Below are positions 1-6,470 of a DNA stretch of 8,875 bases, piece after piece; the stretch's first letter is position 1, and each line of letters starts with the position of its first letter. The DNA is taken from contig CACXGH010000229.1 in assembly GCA_902767175.1 (NCBI GenBank), positions 1-8,875 on the forward strand. Reading direction: 5' to 3'. Source of the DNA: an uncultured Ruminococcus sp. (lineage in GTDB: Bacteria > Bacillota > Clostridia > Oscillospirales > Acutalibacteraceae). The notes under the pieces were generated by a model. It worked only from the letters and a program-made list of their open reading frames with translations. It was not told the DNA's origin and did not search any database. Both the position numbers and the translations under genes were made by a program.

Positions 1-86
1 GACAGTCACATGGGGAAAACCCTTTTCCGGCGGAAAAAGGGTTATTCCCCATACCCCTTTCCTAAAACCGCTGACTTGATCTATAA
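1..86 (+). repeat. Palindrome-rich direct repeat, left copy
   Basis: This stretch recurs at 8790-8875 in the same orientation. The copies differ only at 78 (g against a) and 85 (a against g). Positions 11-51 form a long imperfect hairpin. The arm TGGGGAAAACCCTTTTCC pairs with GGAAAAAGGGTTATTCCCCA around a GGC loop, with one A-A mismatch and two single-base bulges. An unpaired CCCCTTTCCTAAAACCGC tail follows. There is no T-run after the stem, so it does not look like a simple terminator. The left boundary is cut by the window edge. A dispersed REP- or MITE-like intergenic element is the likeliest reading, but I do not recognise the family and see no transposase. Confidence 0.85.
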
Positions 87-321
87 AATAACCATACAAG
101 TCAAATTTTAGAAGAAGGAATTTAACGCCAAAGATATTTAAGCAACACCCCCAAGAAGCGGCGCCAAAGGCGAACGCCGGTTGGCTGGCGGAACTTATGC
201 AAAGCTAAAGTATTCTATCGAATATTAGTATCATCTATCAGTTTTAAAAGTTGATCTCCGTGCGCACATATAAAAACACTTTTTATTTATCGGTCAATTA
301 ACACGTTCTCTCCTGCGTATT
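87..321. other. Non-coding region between repeat and spoIIE promoter
   Basis: About 235 bases with no credible gene. Positions 162-190 hold two adjacent GC-rich stem-loops: CGCC-AAA-GGCG (162-172) and CGCC-ggttggct-GGCG (175-190). An alternative fold pairs CGGCG at 159-163 with CGCCG at 175-179. Further on are a near-palindrome ATCAGTTTTAAAAGTTGAT (237-255), a perfect palindrome GTGCGCAC (260-267) and an AT-only hairpin ATAAAAA-CAC-TTTTTAT (270-286). The GC-rich stem-loops could be the 3' part of the repeat family, the tail of an upstream transcript or a structured RNA. Nothing here decides between these. Confidence 0.45.
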
Positions 322-354
322 CCGACAAACACAGCCTTTATGATGGTGTATAAT
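321..354 (+). promoter_or_regulatory. Probable spoIIE promoter (sigma-A type, 21-bp spacer)
   Basis: A perfect -10 TATAAT lies at 349-354. The best -35-like hexamer is CCGACA at 322-327, giving a 21-bp spacer; nothing better sits at 16-18 bp. On the minus strand, 321-327 reads TGTCGGA, six of seven bases of the Spo0A box TGTCGAA. In Bacillus subtilis, spoIIE and spoIIG use sigma-A promoters with 21-22-bp spacers that need phosphorylated Spo0A, so the geometry fits. The -10 is seen directly; control by Spo0A is inferred. Confidence 0.55.
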
Positions 355-366
355 ATCCTTTAACAA

Positions 367-382
367 GTCTCCTTCGGGGGAC
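367..382 (+). promoter_or_regulatory. UUCG-tetraloop hairpin in the spoIIE leader
   Basis: GTCTCC (367-372) pairs with GGGGAC (377-382), with one G-U wobble, around a TTCG loop closed by a C-G pair. cUUCGg is among the most stable tetraloops known. Given the -10 at 349-354, transcription would start near 361, so the hairpin lies about six bases from the 5' end and about 25 bases before the start codon. It could protect the mRNA 5' end or tune translation. There is no T-run, so it is not a terminator. Confidence 0.55.
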
Positions 383-407
383 AAATATTATTTTCGGGGT
401 GGTTTGT

Positions 408-2735
408 TTGAAGGTCAGTGAGCTTGCCGCAAAATATCCTGTACGCAGTATTTTACAGCTCGGCAGCACCAGGAAGCTCTTTTATCAGCTTGCCTGCTTC
501 GGCTGCGGATTTATCTCCGCAGGCGGCTCGATATTCGGTACATACTCACCGTTCGGAATATCCGTTTCGGCGGCAGTACCGTTTTCGGGCGTATTCTCCT
601 CACTTTTAGGCTCCGTTATAGGCTATTCGGTCTTTACGGGAGGAACGGCCCGTTTCCGTTATATTGCGGCGATGATCGCCGTAATAGCGATACGATGGAC
701 ACTCAACGACATTAAGCAGCTGAACCGGCATTCACTCTATGCGGCGGCTGTCTGCTTTGTTCCTTCTCTTGCAACAGGACTTGCAGGAATGAGCGTAACG
801 GGCTTTAAGTCCGATACACTGCTTTTCTGCACCCTCGAATCCCTTATAGGCGCTGCGGCCGCATATTTTATCTCCCGTACCGCAGTAATACTGCACGGCA
901 CAAAAGCTCCCGGAAACCTGCTGATGCCTGAGGCTGCCTGCCTTGTATTTACGGGCTGCATAGGTATTCTTGCCCTGTCGGGAGTGACTATCGGCACGGT
1001 ATCCATAGGCAGGATAACCGCAGTTTTCTGCATTCTCATTGCTTCACATTACGGCAGCACCGCAGGAGGTACTGTTGCAGGCGTTTCAACAGGGATCGTA
1101 CTAAGCCTGGCTTCTGATGAAATGTTCTTTATCGGATCCGCATACGCTTTCGGAGGACTTATCTCGGGAATATTCAGCCGCACGGGAAAAATCGCCTCTG
1201 CATTGGCTTTCACACTGAGCTGCAGTATCGTCTCTGTACAGTCAGGAAGTCTTTCCACCGTAATTACCGTGCTGTATGAATGCCTTGCGGCCGGAATTAT
1301 ATTTTTGCTGATACCCAGAAGTACGGGCAGCTTTCTGTCATCACTTTTCAACTCATCAAAGACGGACGAACAGTGTCAGGGATTAAGACGCTCCGTAATA
1401 ATGCGGCTTGATTTTGCATCAAAGGCACTGTCTGATGTTTCATCTGATGTTGAGGAGGTAGCCCAGAAGCTTTCACGGATCGTCACACCAACACTTGACA
1501 GCGTATATGAAAAAGCGGTAGAATCTACCTGTCAGAGATGCGGTCTCAAGGTCTACTGCTGGGAGCATAAGGACGGTATGTCTATGGAATACTTCAAGCT
1601 GCTGAATGACAAGCTGCTTCATTCAGGCAGCATAAAAGCAGACGAGCTGAGCGAAAGTATTCGCAGAAAATGCTGCCGCAGCCCTGAAATGGCTATGGCT
1701 GTAAATAAATGCTACCGGAACTATACTGCATCAGAGGCAGCCTCTAAACGGGTCGATGAGGTAAGGGCTGTAGTTGCAGGTCAGTTCTGCGGTCTCGGAG
1801 ACATTCTGGGAGAAATGGCTGACGAGTATGAAAACTATGAGTATTTCGACAACGAGCTTTCCGACAGGATATTCATGAAGCTCAAGGAGCTTGAACTTAT
1901 TCCGTCAGATGTGAGCTGCCGTGTAGACCATCTCGGAAGAATGACGGTAGAAACAGAAATATTTGATGCTGACCCGAAAAAGCTTAAGCGCGGAGTAATA
2001 GTCCGTGAGATATCGAAGATCTGTTCAAGGCGCTTTGATGCGCCGAATATCACCGCTGCATTCGGCAGATGCAGGCTGATATTAAGCGAAAGACCCTCGC
2101 TTGATGTAGAAATAGCAACAAGTCAGCATATATGCGGAAGCGGTCTGCTGTCGGGAGATAATTTCAGATATTTCAATGACGGTATGGGAAGAATGATATC
2201 GGTACTGAGTGACGGTATGGGCACAGGAGGACGTGCTGCGGTTGACAGCGGAATGTCGGTGAGCATTCTGTCAAAGCTGATAAAAGCAGGGCTAGGCTTT
2301 GACTGCTCACTCAAGGTAGTGAATTCGGCACTTCTTGTCAAGTCCGATGACGAATCACTGTCTACCCTTGATGTTGCAGCGATAGATCTGTATTCGGGTG
2401 ATGTTGATTTTATGAAGGCAGGTGCTGCGTTGTCATTTATCCGCAAAAAGGGAGAAATGTACCGTGTAGAAACCCCCTCTCTTCCTGTAGGCATACTGCC
2501 TGAGGTAGAATTCACCTATACGGAGGACAGTCTTGAAGCAGATGATATTATCGTAATGGTATCAGACGGAGCAATAGTCTGCGGAGAGGAATGGATAGAA
2601 CGGATAATAATGAGGTGGGAAAGCGAAAGTATGCAGGAGCTTGCAAACCTGATAAATGACGAAGCCACCTCAAGGAGAAAAGACGGACACGATGATGATA
2701 TTACCGTTATTGCGATGAGGATAACTGCACGGTAA
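408..2735 (+). CDS. spoIIE: Stage II sporulation protein E, PP2C-type phosphatase
   Basis: SpoIIE is a membrane serine phosphatase of the asymmetric division septum. It dephosphorylates SpoIIAA and so frees sigma-F in the forespore, and it also interacts with FtsZ. Numbered from TTG 408 (775 aa), about residues 25-305 are a polytopic membrane region of roughly ten hydrophobic segments. A central regulatory region follows, with C375-x2-C378-x5-C384-W. The C-terminal PP2C domain (about 565-775) keeps its metal-binding acidic motifs: SGDN (D584), LSDGMGTG (D602, G603), VSDG (D720) and HDDDIT (D762-D764). B. subtilis SpoIIE has 827 residues, so the length is normal. TTG 408 is preferred because GGGGTGG (396-402) sits 5 bases upstream. 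GTG 399 in the same frame has no visible ribosome site but adds only three residues. The usual Bacillus neighbours (divIC, tilS, hpt, ftsH) are absent. Confidence 0.96.
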   Translation: MKVSELAAKYPVRSILQLGSTRKLFYQLACFGCGFISAGGSIFGTYSPFGISVSAAVPFSGVFSSLLGSVIGYSVFTGGTARFRYIAAMIAVIAIRWTLNDIKQLNRHSLYAAAVCFVPSLATGLAGMSVTGFKSDTLLFCTLESLIGAAAAYFISRTAVILHGTKAPGNLLMPEAACLVFTGCIGILALSGVTIGTVSIGRITAVFCILIASHYGSTAGGTVAGVSTGIVLSLASDEMFFIGSAYAFGGLISGIFSRTGKIASALAFTLSCSIVSVQSGSLSTVITVLYECLAAGIIFLLIPRSTGSFLSSLFNSSKTDEQCQGLRRSVIMRLDFASKALSDVSSDVEEVAQKLSRIVTPTLDSVYEKAVESTCQRCGLKVYCWEHKDGMSMEYFKLLNDKLLHSGSIKADELSESIRRKCCRSPEMAMAVNKCYRNYTASEAASKRVDEVRAVVAGQFCGLGDILGEMADEYENYEYFDNELSDRIFMKLKELELIPSDVSCRVDHLGRMTVETEIFDADPKKLKRGVIVREISKICSRRFDAPNITAAFGRCRLILSERPSLDVEIATSQHICGSGLLSGDNFRYFNDGMGRMISVLSDGMGTGGRAAVDSGMSVSILSKLIKAGLGFDCSLKVVNSALLVKSDDESLSTLDVAAIDLYSGDVDFMKAGAALSFIRKKGEMYRVETPSLPVGILPEVEFTYTEDSLEADDIIVMVSDGAIVCGEEWIERIIMRWESESMQELANLINDEATSRRKDGHDDDITVIAMRITAR

Positions 2736-2753
2736 AACGGACGGAGGTACAAA

Positions 2754-3014
2754 ATGAAGGGAAAGAAAAAAAAGCTTTTCAGTTCAAGGAAGCAGCTTTT
2801 ATCGGTAATTCTGATAACGGCTGTAACGGTTATTGTAACAGCGGCGGTATATATAATTCTTTTAGGAACATCGAACATTTTCAGAACGGAGCTTTCGACT
2901 GCATATAGAAGCACCGTCTCCCGTTTATCCGATGAGATAAACGGAATAGGTCTCAACGGAATCGGAAGGATATGGAGAGAAAGCTCCGTATCCTCCGAGC
3001 CGTCCGGTGCGTGA
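2754..3014 (+). CDS. Small single-pass membrane protein of unknown function
   Basis: I do not recognise this 86-residue protein. It has a strongly basic N-terminus (KGKKKK, then R12 and K13), one long hydrophobic segment at about residues 14-38, and a polar tail of about 48 residues with no cysteines and no clear motif. By the positive-inside rule the tail should lie outside the membrane. GGAGG at 2743-2747 is six bases before the ATG, and the gene starts 18 bases after the spoIIE stop with no promoter or terminator between, so co-transcription is likely. The architecture resembles FtsL/DivIC-type division proteins, but the tail is short and only weakly heptad-like, so this remains a guess. 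The ribosome site and spacing make the gene real with fair confidence; its function is unknown. Confidence 0.75.
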   Translation: MKGKKKKLFSSRKQLLSVILITAVTVIVTAAVYIILLGTSNIFRTELSTAYRSTVSRLSDEINGIGLNGIGRIWRESSVSSEPSGA

Positions 3015-3025
3015 CCCGGCGGAGG
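2992..3025 (+). other. GC-rich hairpin across the stop of the small membrane gene
   Basis: CCTCCG (2992-2997) pairs with CGGAGG (3020-3025), and CCG (3000-3002) can extend the stem to CGG (3017-3019) past an AG bulge. The TGA stop (3012-3014) lies in the loop. No T-run follows, so it is at best a weak terminator or a 3'-end stabiliser for the spoIIE transcript. No other terminator is visible before the rubredoxin promoter. Confidence 0.35.
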
Positions 3026-3031
3026 CGCTAC

Positions 3032-3060
3032 TTGACTTTTAATACGAATTCTTGTATAAT
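3032..3060 (+). promoter_or_regulatory. Sigma-A promoter of the rubredoxin gene
   Basis: TTGACT (3032-3037) and TATAAT (3055-3060) are separated by 17 bp, one mismatch from the full consensus. Transcription would start near 3067, leaving a leader of about 24 bases with no evident structure. This suggests strong, largely constitutive expression. Confidence 0.85.
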
Positions 3061-3090
3061 AATATCAACCAAAAATAAGGAGGCTTTTCT

Positions 3091-3252
3091 ATGAAAAATT
3101 ATGTATGTCAGATATGCGGTTACATTTATGATCCCTATAACGGCGATCCCGATCACGGTATCGCAGAAAACACCCCATTTGAGGACATTCCCGAGGATTG
3201 GACCTGTCCTCTGTGCGGTGTAGGCAAGGAAAACTTTGCTCCCGAAGAATAA
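3091..3252 (+). CDS. Rubredoxin
   Basis: This 53-residue protein carries the complete rubredoxin signature. C6-x2-C9-G-Y and C39-P-L-C42-G supply the four cysteine ligands of a single iron atom. The conserved aromatic and loop residues are present as well (Y4, Y11, Y13, D14-P15, F30, W37, F49). Length and cysteine spacing are those of ordinary clostridial rubredoxins. It is a soluble cytoplasmic one-electron carrier, in anaerobes often serving oxygen- and peroxide-reducing enzymes such as rubrerythrin or flavodiiron proteins; its partner is not encoded here. AAGGAGG at 3077-3083 lies seven bases before the ATG. With its own promoter and terminator it is a one-gene unit. Confidence 0.97.
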   Translation: MKNYVCQICGYIYDPYNGDPDHGIAENTPFEDIPEDWTCPLCGVGKENFAPEE

Positions 3253-3280
3253 GCAGACAAAACCTGACACAGCTTTACGC

Positions 3281-3315
3281 AAGGAGGGAACTTTGTGTTT
3301 CCCTCCTTCATTTTT
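3281..3315 (+). terminator. Intrinsic terminator after rubredoxin
   Basis: A perfect 10-bp stem pairs AAGGAGGGAA (3281-3290) with TTCCCTCCTT (3299-3308) around the loop CTTTGTGT, followed by CATTTTT. The left arm also contains a full Shine-Dalgarno sequence seven bases before GTG 3295, which is in frame with the next gene. The terminator therefore overlaps a possible alternative start for that gene. Confidence 0.85.
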
Positions 3316-3330
3316 ATAAAGGAACACGTT

Positions 3331-4272
3331 ATGCTCATCAAGGATCAGATAAAGCTTTGGAACGGCAGAAGATACTACTCTCTTGACTGCTACTTAAAAA
3401 ATACCTTTAATAAAAAACTGTACAAGCTCTCTCTTGACGGCGGAATGACCTGTCCTAACCGTGACGGCAGAATATCCAAAGGAGGATGTATTTTTTGCAG
3501 TGCCGGAGGGTCGGGTGAATTCACTGCCGACAGGTCGCTTTCTATAAATGAACAGATATCTCAGGCAAAGGAAAAAGTCAGCAGAAAAACAAACGGTGAG
3601 GGCTATATTGCCTATTTTCAGGCATTTACCAATACATACGCACCATGCGACTATCTTGAACGGCTGTTCATGCCTGTCATAATGCGTGATGATATAGATG
3701 TGCTCTCTATAGCAACAAGACCTGACTGTCTTGAAAGCGATAAGCTTCGGCTGCTTTCAAGACTCAGAAAAATAAAACCGATCTGGGTGGAATTGGGCTT
3801 ACAGACCTCAAAACCTGAAAGCGCACGGCTTATCAACCGAGGATATGAGCTTAGCTGTTTTGAAAGCACTGTAAATGATCTTAAAAGCATAGGTGCAGAG
3901 GTAATAGTCCATACAATAGCAGGACTTCCATACGAAACTCATGAGGATATGATAAATACCGTAACTTATGCGGCAAAAAGCGGTGCAGACGGAATAAAAC
4001 TGCAGCTTCTCCATGTACTGAAAGGAACAGTGCTTGCAGAAATGTACAGAAAAAAGGAATTCGAGGTACTGTCTCAGGAGGAATATATCTCCCTGCTGTG
4101 TGATATGATATCAGTCCTCCCCCCTCAGACAGTTATCCACAGACTTACAGGCGACGGTGACAAACGGCTTCTTATAGCTCCTCTATGGAGCGGAGATAAA
4201 CGGAATGTCCTGAACAGCCTTAATCATCAGCTTAAAGCAAGAAATATAATTCAGGGCTGTGCATTGAAATAA
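3331..4272 (+). CDS. TIGR01212-family radical SAM protein (YtqA/YhcC/MnmL type)
   Basis: A cytoplasmic radical SAM enzyme of 313 residues from ATG 3331. It shows the N-terminal pattern of the family: W10-N-G-R-R-Y-Y, then S-L-D-G-G-M-T-C41-PNRDG, then GGC53-IFC56-S. The cysteine spacing C-x11-C-x2-C is that of the Elp3-like 4Fe-4S cluster site. Length matches the family (about 300-320). B. subtilis YtqA (MnmL) has been implicated in making the mnm5s2U wobble modification in tRNA; that role is carried over only by family membership. I chose ATG 3331 because AAAGGA (3318-3323) is seven bases upstream and family members begin close to the W-x-x-x-R-Y segment. GTG 3295 would add twelve residues encoded by the terminator. 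No separate promoter is visible, so expression may depend on read-through from rubredoxin. No terminator follows. Confidence 0.93.
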   Translation: MLIKDQIKLWNGRRYYSLDCYLKNTFNKKLYKLSLDGGMTCPNRDGRISKGGCIFCSAGGSGEFTADRSLSINEQISQAKEKVSRKTNGEGYIAYFQAFTNTYAPCDYLERLFMPVIMRDDIDVLSIATRPDCLESDKLRLLSRLRKIKPIWVELGLQTSKPESARLINRGYELSCFESTVNDLKSIGAEVIVHTIAGLPYETHEDMINTVTYAAKSGADGIKLQLLHVLKGTVLAEMYRKKEFEVLSQEEYISLLCDMISVLPPQTVIHRLTGDGDKRLLIAPLWSGDKRNVLNSLNHQLKARNIIQGCALK

Positions 4273-4302
4273 AAAATTTACAAAACAGAAACTCTTATTT
4301 TC

Positions 4303-4330
4303 TTTACAATCAATACTTATATGGTATAAT
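4303..4330 (+). promoter_or_regulatory. Sigma-A promoter of citrate synthase, extended -10
   Basis: TTTACA (4303-4308) and TATAAT (4325-4330) are 16 bp apart, and TGG directly before the -10 makes it an extended -10 element. The start would be near 4337, giving a leader of about 64 bases. Confidence 0.8.
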
Positions 4331-4339
4331 TGTAACATA

Positions 4340-4366
4340 GCTTCCAATTAATGGAGCAATTGAAGC
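4340..4366 (+). promoter_or_regulatory. Hairpin at the 5' end of the citrate synthase leader
   Basis: GCTT (4340-4343) pairs with AAGC (4363-4366), and CAATT (4345-4349) pairs with AATTG (4358-4362), leaving one bulged C and an eight-base loop. It begins a few bases from the predicted transcription start. No T-run follows. It may protect the transcript or be a regulator target. Confidence 0.4.
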
Positions 4367-4400
4367 AGAGAATAATTTTGAACAGACGGAGATGATAAAA

Positions 4401-5765
4401 ATGCCAAGAGACGGATTATTTGAAATAACACCAGAGCTTGAACAGCTCAGTGAGCTTTGTGCAAGACACGGCAGAATAGATAAGGACCTGTACACAAAAT
4501 ATGACGTAAAGCGGGGACTTCGTGACATCAACGGAAAAGGCGTGCTTGCAGGTCTTACGGAAATATCCGAGATATGCTCAAGCAAGACTGTAAACGGCGA
4601 GACACGTCCCTGTGACGGCAAGCTCTATTACAGGGGTGTTGATGTCGAGGATATAGTAAAGGGTTTCATACATGACGACCGTTTCGGATTTGAGGAGGTA
4701 GTATATCTTCTCATGTTCGGAGACCTTCCCGATAAAACACAGTTTGAACAGATAAACAGACTGCTTGCAGCATACCGTAAGCTGCCGCAGTACTTCACAA
4801 GAGACGTTATTCTGAAAGCACCGAGCAGTGACCTGATGAATGCCCTTGCAAGAAGTGTTCTGACACTGTATTCCTATGACCCGAATGCTGACGATACATC
4901 TCTTCCGAACGTGCTCAGACAGTGTCTGCAGCTTATTGCTCAGTTCCCTGTTATCTCGGTATACAGCTATCAGGCATATAATCATTACCGCAGAAATCAG
5001 AGTCTGTTTATACACTCTCCCCAGCCTAATCTTTCTACCGCTGAGAATATTCTGTATATGCTCAGACCTGACTCAAAATATACAAAGCTTGAAGCCAAGC
5101 TGCTTGATATGTCATTGGTTCTCCATGCGGAACACGGAGGAGGAAACAATTCCTCATTCACCACTCATGTAGTGACATCATCAGGAACTGACACATACTC
5201 GGTTATCGCAGCAGCCTTAGGCTCATTGAAAGGACCTAAGCACGGCGGTGCGAACATCAAGGTCGTAAAAATGTTTGAAGACATGAAAAACAGCATTTCG
5301 GACTTTACTGATGAAGGTGAGGTAAGAGATTACCTGAAAAAGCTGCTTCACGGAGAGGCATTTGACCGGTCAGGTCTTATCTACGGTATGGGACACGCTG
5401 TATATTCTATCTCCGACCCGAGAGCAAGGGTATTCAAGGGATTTGTCGAAAAGCTTTCGGAAGAAAAAGGCAAGATAGATGAATTCAGGCTTTATTCTAT
5501 GGTAGAGAAGCTTGCTCCGGAGGTAATAGCAGAGGAAAGACGCATATACAAAGGTGTCAGCGCAAATGTTGACTTTTACAGCGGCTTTGTTTACAGTATG
5601 CTCGGGCTTCCCGAAAAGCTGTTCACACCTATATTTGCAATTGCAAGAATAGCAGGCTGGTCAGCACATCGTATGGAGGAGCTTGTAAACTCAGGAAAAA
5701 TAATCCGCCCTGCATACAAGAACGTCCATGCAAGGGTATCCTACAAGGATATAGGAAACAGATAA
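4401..5765 (+). CDS. gltA: Citrate synthase (citrate/2-methylcitrate synthase family)
   Basis: This enzyme condenses acetyl-CoA and oxaloacetate to citrate in the cytoplasm. In a fermentative anaerobe with a partial citric acid cycle its likely role is to supply 2-oxoglutarate for glutamate. The 454-residue protein has the three catalytic residues of the family: H281 in GPKHGG, H332 in GMGHAVY and D391 in NVDFYSG. It also has LHAEHGGGNNS (241-251), the equivalent of the substrate-binding LHADHEQNAS of E. coli, and DPR (339-341). The fold is the Si-type, not the isopropylmalate-synthase-like Re-type of some clostridia. A-after-H in GHAVY differs from GHRVY of E. coli, but I believe it is common in this clostridial subgroup. 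ATG 4401 is chosen because GGAG (4388-4391) is nine bases upstream; ATG 4392 in the same frame abuts that site. A 2-methylcitrate synthase role is less likely, as no prp genes are nearby. Confidence 0.95.
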   Translation: MPRDGLFEITPELEQLSELCARHGRIDKDLYTKYDVKRGLRDINGKGVLAGLTEISEICSSKTVNGETRPCDGKLYYRGVDVEDIVKGFIHDDRFGFEEVVYLLMFGDLPDKTQFEQINRLLAAYRKLPQYFTRDVILKAPSSDLMNALARSVLTLYSYDPNADDTSLPNVLRQCLQLIAQFPVISVYSYQAYNHYRRNQSLFIHSPQPNLSTAENILYMLRPDSKYTKLEAKLLDMSLVLHAEHGGGNNSSFTTHVVTSSGTDTYSVIAAALGSLKGPKHGGANIKVVKMFEDMKNSISDFTDEGEVRDYLKKLLHGEAFDRSGLIYGMGHAVYSISDPRARVFKGFVEKLSEEKGKIDEFRLYSMVEKLAPEVIAEERRIYKGVSANVDFYSGFVYSMLGLPEKLFTPIFAIARIAGWSAHRMEELVNSGKIIRPAYKNVHARVSYKDIGNR

Positions 5766-5784
5766 AGCAGCAAACAATAATAAT

Positions 5785-5824
5785 ACACGGCAGACATATT
5801 TACTGACAGTCTGCCGTGTTTTTT
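5785..5824 (+). terminator. Intrinsic terminator after citrate synthase
   Basis: A perfect 11-bp stem pairs ACACGGCAGAC (5785-5795) with GTCTGCCGTGT (5809-5819) around a 13-base loop, and six T residues run to 5824. It lies in the 73-base gap between convergent genes. Read on the minus strand, the stem is followed only by an interrupted T-rich stretch, so it may also stop comF transcripts, with lower efficiency. Confidence 0.92.
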
Positions 5825-5838
5825 ATTTCATATTTTTA

Positions 5839-6465
5839 TTATTCATAAGAGACCGCAATTGCAGCACACAGTACAAAGGCAGCACCTGCCGCATACAGCA
5901 CCCTGCAGCATTCCGCAAGGGTATTGCCTGTCGTACAGATATCATCAACAAGAAGAATGCGCTTACCAATAAACTTGTCTGTATTTATTGCAGAATATAC
6001 ACCGATGACATTTTCCTGCCTCTGACTTTTATCAAGCATATGCTGAACCTTATTGTTTTTCGTCTTTTTAAGAGTATCACAGCAGCTCTTTCCCAACAGT
6101 AAAGCTATCCCTTTTGCCAGGTCCTTTGACTGATTAAAGCCCCTTTCCCTCATTCGTTGTTTTGAAACAGGAACGCAGGTTACAATATCAAAGCTGCCGA
6201 CATATTCCCTCAGTATTTCTGTCATTCTCTCTGAAAGACTTTTAGCATTGAAACGCACTCCATTGAATTTAAATTCAAGTATGGCGTTCCTTACTCTGCC
6301 GTCATATCTGAACGGTGCTATACATATATCATTTGACGGTATCTTATAAATAATCTTTTTTGCAATTATCTTCGGCCTGCATTTATCGCACTCCGTCATT
6401 TTTCTTTTTATTACCGCACTGCAATACGGACATTTACACGGAAAAAGCAGGGAGAGAATACCCAC
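5839..6465 (-). CDS. comF: ComF family amidophosphoribosyltransferase-like protein
   Basis: This 208-residue protein has the ComF architecture. An N-terminal cysteine cluster, C10-x-C12-x2-C15 and C26-x2-C29, probably forms a zinc site. A type I phosphoribosyltransferase domain follows, with RERGFNQ (106-112), the Q-x2-L-x4-R-x2-N pattern (141-152) and the PRPP loop LLVDDICTTGNT (171-182). In competent Firmicutes ComFC is needed for DNA uptake and works with the ComFA helicase; the family is widespread in non-competent bacteria, where its role is unclear. No comFA is adjacent. The start is GTG, with AAGGAG nine bases before it. That ribosome site lies in the last codons of recD2, whose stop is five bases away, so translational coupling is likely. 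Confidence 0.93.
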   Translation of the reverse strand: MGILSLLFPCKCPYCSAVIKRKMTECDKCRPKIIAKKIIYKIPSNDICIAPFRYDGRVRNAILEFKFNGVRFNAKSLSERMTEILREYVGSFDIVTCVPVSKQRMRERGFNQSKDLAKGIALLLGKSCCDTLKKTKNNKVQHMLDKSQRQENVIGVYSAINTDKFIGKRILLVDDICTTGNTLAECCRVLYAAGAAFVLCAAIAVSYE

Positions 6466-6470
6466 TTGTG

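Noticed and set aside
1..111. Open frame across the left repeat (from ATG 10, ending at TAG 109-111); the minus strand is open too
   Set aside because: No ribosome site, compositionally driven by the palindrome, and the repeat occurs twice in intergenic DNA, so coding is unlikely.
237..286. AT-rich dyads and the GTGCGCAC palindrome as operators or a riboswitch
   Set aside because: Short AT palindromes arise easily by chance, and no known riboswitch core or regulator consensus is recognisable.
737..2515. Several open frames of 72-130 codons antisense to spoIIE
   Set aside because: All overlap a clearly coding gene with intact catalytic motifs, lack good ribosome sites and are low-complexity S/T/P/I-rich products.
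3028..3327. 99-codon minus-strand frame covering rubredoxin
   Set aside because: It is the mirror of the well-supported rubredoxin gene and its terminator and has no recognisable domain.
4578..5015. 145-codon minus-strand frame inside citrate synthase
   Set aside because: Shadow of a gene with all catalytic residues intact.
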